Shown in pieces: positions 6,236 to 7,857 of a stretch of DNA of 7,857 bases. The stretch is from Gemmatimonadota bacterium. GTDB taxonomy: Bacteria; Gemmatimonadota; Gemmatimonadetes; Longimicrobiales; Gaopeijiaceae. The notes under the pieces are model-generated. The model was not told where the DNA came from. It was given only the letters and a program-made list of their open reading frames with translations, and did no database searches. A program made the translations under genes and the position numbers. Position 1 is the stretch's first letter, and every line of letters starts with the position of its first letter. The stretch spans positions 1-7,857 of the forward strand of contig JAHEKK010000131.1 of NCBI GenBank assembly GCA_024638395.1, read 5' to 3'.

Positions 6236-6733
6236 TCAACGGCCGAAGAAGGCGGGGCCATGCCAGCGGTCCCGGGCCGGCCCCTCCCACCGGCCGCCCC
6301 GCAGCTCTCCCAGTCGGGTGATCGAATTGTCGAACACGACCACGTCGGGCGTCACCCGGCCCTCCTCCGCCATCTTCCGGAACTCCCCGCGCGTCGTCCG
6401 CTTCACCTCGCCGTCCTCCCGGTACCAGATGGCCTCGTTTCCCAGAAACCGGACAGAAAGAACGGACTCGAGGTCCTTCAGCGTCCGCACGAGGGCATCG
6501 ATGGAACATCCCGACGGCGGCGCCAGGGACTCGTCCACGCCAACGATCAGGAACCGGTCGTGGAACCAGCCACGGGCCCCGGAAAGGGGGACTCCGTGGG
6601 CTGCCCAGTCCGCGAGGAACCCGTCGACGGCACCCAGAACCTGATTGTATTCGGCATCCGCCAGAGGGCGTTCCGCTGAGAAGACCCAGATCCGTGCGTC
6701 GTCGGGTAGCTGATCGAGATCGGTCACCCTCAT
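6236..6733 (-). CDS. Conserved small protein of unknown function with GCSID motif
   Basis: This 165-residue protein has no signal peptide or membrane segment and is probably cytoplasmic. From memory it resembles a family common in Bacteroidota, often labelled "ABC transporter ATPase" in databases. The shared pattern is an N-terminal LPDDARIWVFSAERPL, DWAAHGVPL (42-50), DRFLIVGVDE (59-68), SGCSID (74-79, with Cys76), and a C-terminal VVFDNSI plus WHGPAFF. It has no Walker A or B motif or ABC signature, so that label should not be trusted here. The start is firm: the ATG (6731-6733) overlaps the upstream gene's TGA as ATGA, with GGAGG 4 nt before it inside that gene. It is therefore probably translationally coupled to the AI-2E family membrane protein. 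The conserved Cys and Asp in SGCSID invite a catalytic or ligand-binding guess, but no function is established by the sequence. Confidence 0.88.
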   Translation of the reverse strand: MRVTDLDQLPDDARIWVFSAERPLADAEYNQVLGAVDGFLADWAAHGVPLSGARGWFHDRFLIVGVDESLAPPSGCSIDALVRTLKDLESVLSVRFLGNEAIWYREDGEVKRTTRGEFRKMAEEGRVTPDVVVFDNSITRLGELRGGRWEGPARDRWHGPAFFGR

Positions 6734-7791
6734 GTGCCCTCCACTGGCAGTACGGGGGCGTTCTTGTCGAGAAGAATGGCGACCCAGCGGAGGTCTCGTG
6801 TGTTCTCCAGCATGATCTTCACGACCATCGTGAGTGGTACGGAGAGCAGGGCGCCCACCGGCCCCCACAGCCAACCCCAGAACACGAGAGAAAGGATCAC
6901 CACCAGCGTCGAGAGGCCCAGCCGGCGACCCATGAGCGTCGGCTCCAGCCAATTGCCGAAGACCACGTTCACGGCCGCGTAGCCGATCGCCACGATGAGG
7001 GCGTGCTGGATATCGTACTGAATGAGCGCCAGGGCCATGGCCGGAACCGACGCCAGCACGGATCCGATGGTGGGCACATAATTCAGGATGAACGCGATCA
7101 GACCCAGGAGCACGGGAGACTCGACCCCCAGGGCCCAGGTCCAGATACCCAGCAGGACGCCCGTCGCCAGACTCACGACGGTCTTGATCCCCAGGTATCC
7201 CTGGACCTCGCGGATGATCTTCTCCAGGCGTGCGTCCGAGGCTGCACGGTCCCCCACGATGGCCCGGAGCTTCTCCGGGAATACCGCCGCCTCGCCCAGG
7301 GCGAAGATGAGGATCAAGAATACGAGGAAGGTGTTGGAGAGGAAGGCCAGCGCACGCTGGAAGGTGCCCCCGGCCAGGTCGAGGACCGTCTCCATGTTGA
7401 TGAGCGTCTCGAGGTTCGGCCTGGCCTGGGCGACCAGCGGCCAGCGACCCTCGATGGTCTGCATCCAACCGCTCACCCTCACGCTGAGGAGGCTGACGTA
7501 ACGGGGTAAGCGATCCTGGAGCTGCGTGACCTGCTGGCTGGTGACGAGGATCAGGAGGACGAACACCAGCGCCACGGCGGACACGGTGACGAAGATGGCC
7601 AGCTGGGCCGGAACCCGCTTGGACCGGAGCCAGAACATGATCGGCAGGCTGATGACGGCGAGAAACGCCGCCACCGCGAACGGCATCATGAAGGGCTGGG
7701 TCAACTGCAGCCCATGGATCAGAATGACGCCCAGGGCCAGCGTGAACAGGAACCTGGCTCCGGGGGTCTGATCGAGTTGGTCGAAGACCAT
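6730..7791 (-). CDS. AI-2E/PerM (YdiK/TqsA) family integral membrane protein
   Basis: This 353-residue inner-membrane protein is of the AI-2E transporter family (UPF0118, PerM), whose members have been linked to autoinducer-2 export, sodium/proton exchange or general permease roles. Length fits the family (340-370). Hydrophobic helices occur near residues 12-28, 32-50 and 62-84; a more polar middle (about 85-150) follows; then further helices to about 325. Family landmarks are NYVPTIGSVLASVP (237-250), NWLEPTLMGRRLGLSTLVV (280-298) and WGWLWGPVGALLSVPLT, matching the conserved last third. The ATG at 7789-7791 is the first good start after an in-frame TAG about 40 nt upstream; no clear Shine-Dalgarno is seen. 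It is first of a two-gene operon with the GCSID protein, overlapping it by 4 bp. The transported substrate cannot be inferred, and the family name should not be taken as proof of AI-2 transport. Confidence 0.93.
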   Translation of the reverse strand: MVFDQLDQTPGARFLFTLALGVILIHGLQLTQPFMMPFAVAAFLAVISLPIMFWLRSKRVPAQLAIFVTVSAVALVFVLLILVTSQQVTQLQDRLPRYVSLLSVRVSGWMQTIEGRWPLVAQARPNLETLINMETVLDLAGGTFQRALAFLSNTFLVFLILIFALGEAAVFPEKLRAIVGDRAASDARLEKIIREVQGYLGIKTVVSLATGVLLGIWTWALGVESPVLLGLIAFILNYVPTIGSVLASVPAMALALIQYDIQHALIVAIGYAAVNVVFGNWLEPTLMGRRLGLSTLVVILSLVFWGWLWGPVGALLSVPLTMVVKIMLENTRDLRWVAILLDKNAPVLPVEGT

Positions 7792-7857
7792 CAGGAATGG
7801 GCTGGAGAATTCCGAGAGGCAGGTTGTAGTCTATGGAGAAGCCACCATCCGGCAAAG

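Noticed and set aside
6694..7509. 271-codon plus-strand frame rich in His, Gln, Arg and Glu
   Set aside because: Antisense to the membrane protein gene; such polar shadows are typical opposite hydrophobic GC-rich genes.
6734..7855. Extension of the GCSID protein to 539 residues
   Set aside because: The extra part is an alternative frame inside the AI-2E family gene, low in complexity and without hydrophobic or domain pattern; the ATGA overlap fixes the real start.

Overview
This GC-rich bacterial window carries seven well-supported protein-coding genes and no RNA gene, insertion sequence or CRISPR array. The organism is Gram-negative: there is a TolC-type outer-membrane channel and a lipoprotein signal. 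A large HEAT-repeat/cyclophilin lipoprotein next to these genes, and the cold-shock protein type, recall Gemmatimonadota or a neighbouring phylum. That placement is a guess from gene style, not a demonstrated assignment.

Layout. Bases 1-1540 (minus) hold nearly all of a TolC-family outer-membrane efflux protein that runs off the left edge. Upstream of it lies a TetR-family repressor (1774-2418, minus). Two matching GTTAAC-N3-GTTAAC dyads, one abutting the repressor start (2419-2435) and one overlapping its stop codon (1772-1786), suggest that the repressor controls both itself and the efflux genes. The 233-bp gap between them holds an inverted repeat and a doubtful small reading frame that overlaps the tolC-like start. 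Next is a 722-residue lipoprotein with a HEAT-repeat body and a C-terminal cyclophilin domain (2469-4637, minus). Divergent from it across 129 bp is a YheT-type alpha/beta hydrolase (4767-5792, plus), followed by a CspA-type cold-shock protein (5909-6127, plus) and a strong intrinsic terminator (6154-6193). Convergent with these is a two-gene minus-strand operon: an AI-2E/PerM family membrane protein (6730-7791) whose stop overlaps, as ATGA, the start of a small conserved protein of unknown function with a GCSID motif (6236-6733).

How the genes fit together. The TetR/TolC pair looks like a locally regulated drug or solvent efflux locus whose membrane-fusion and pump subunits would be expected to the left of the window. 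The other genes look like housekeeping or envelope functions. No clear new defence or mobile system is visible. The items most worth following are the paired TetR operators, the HEAT-cyclophilin lipoprotein, the coupled GCSID protein and the structured leader of the cold-shock gene.
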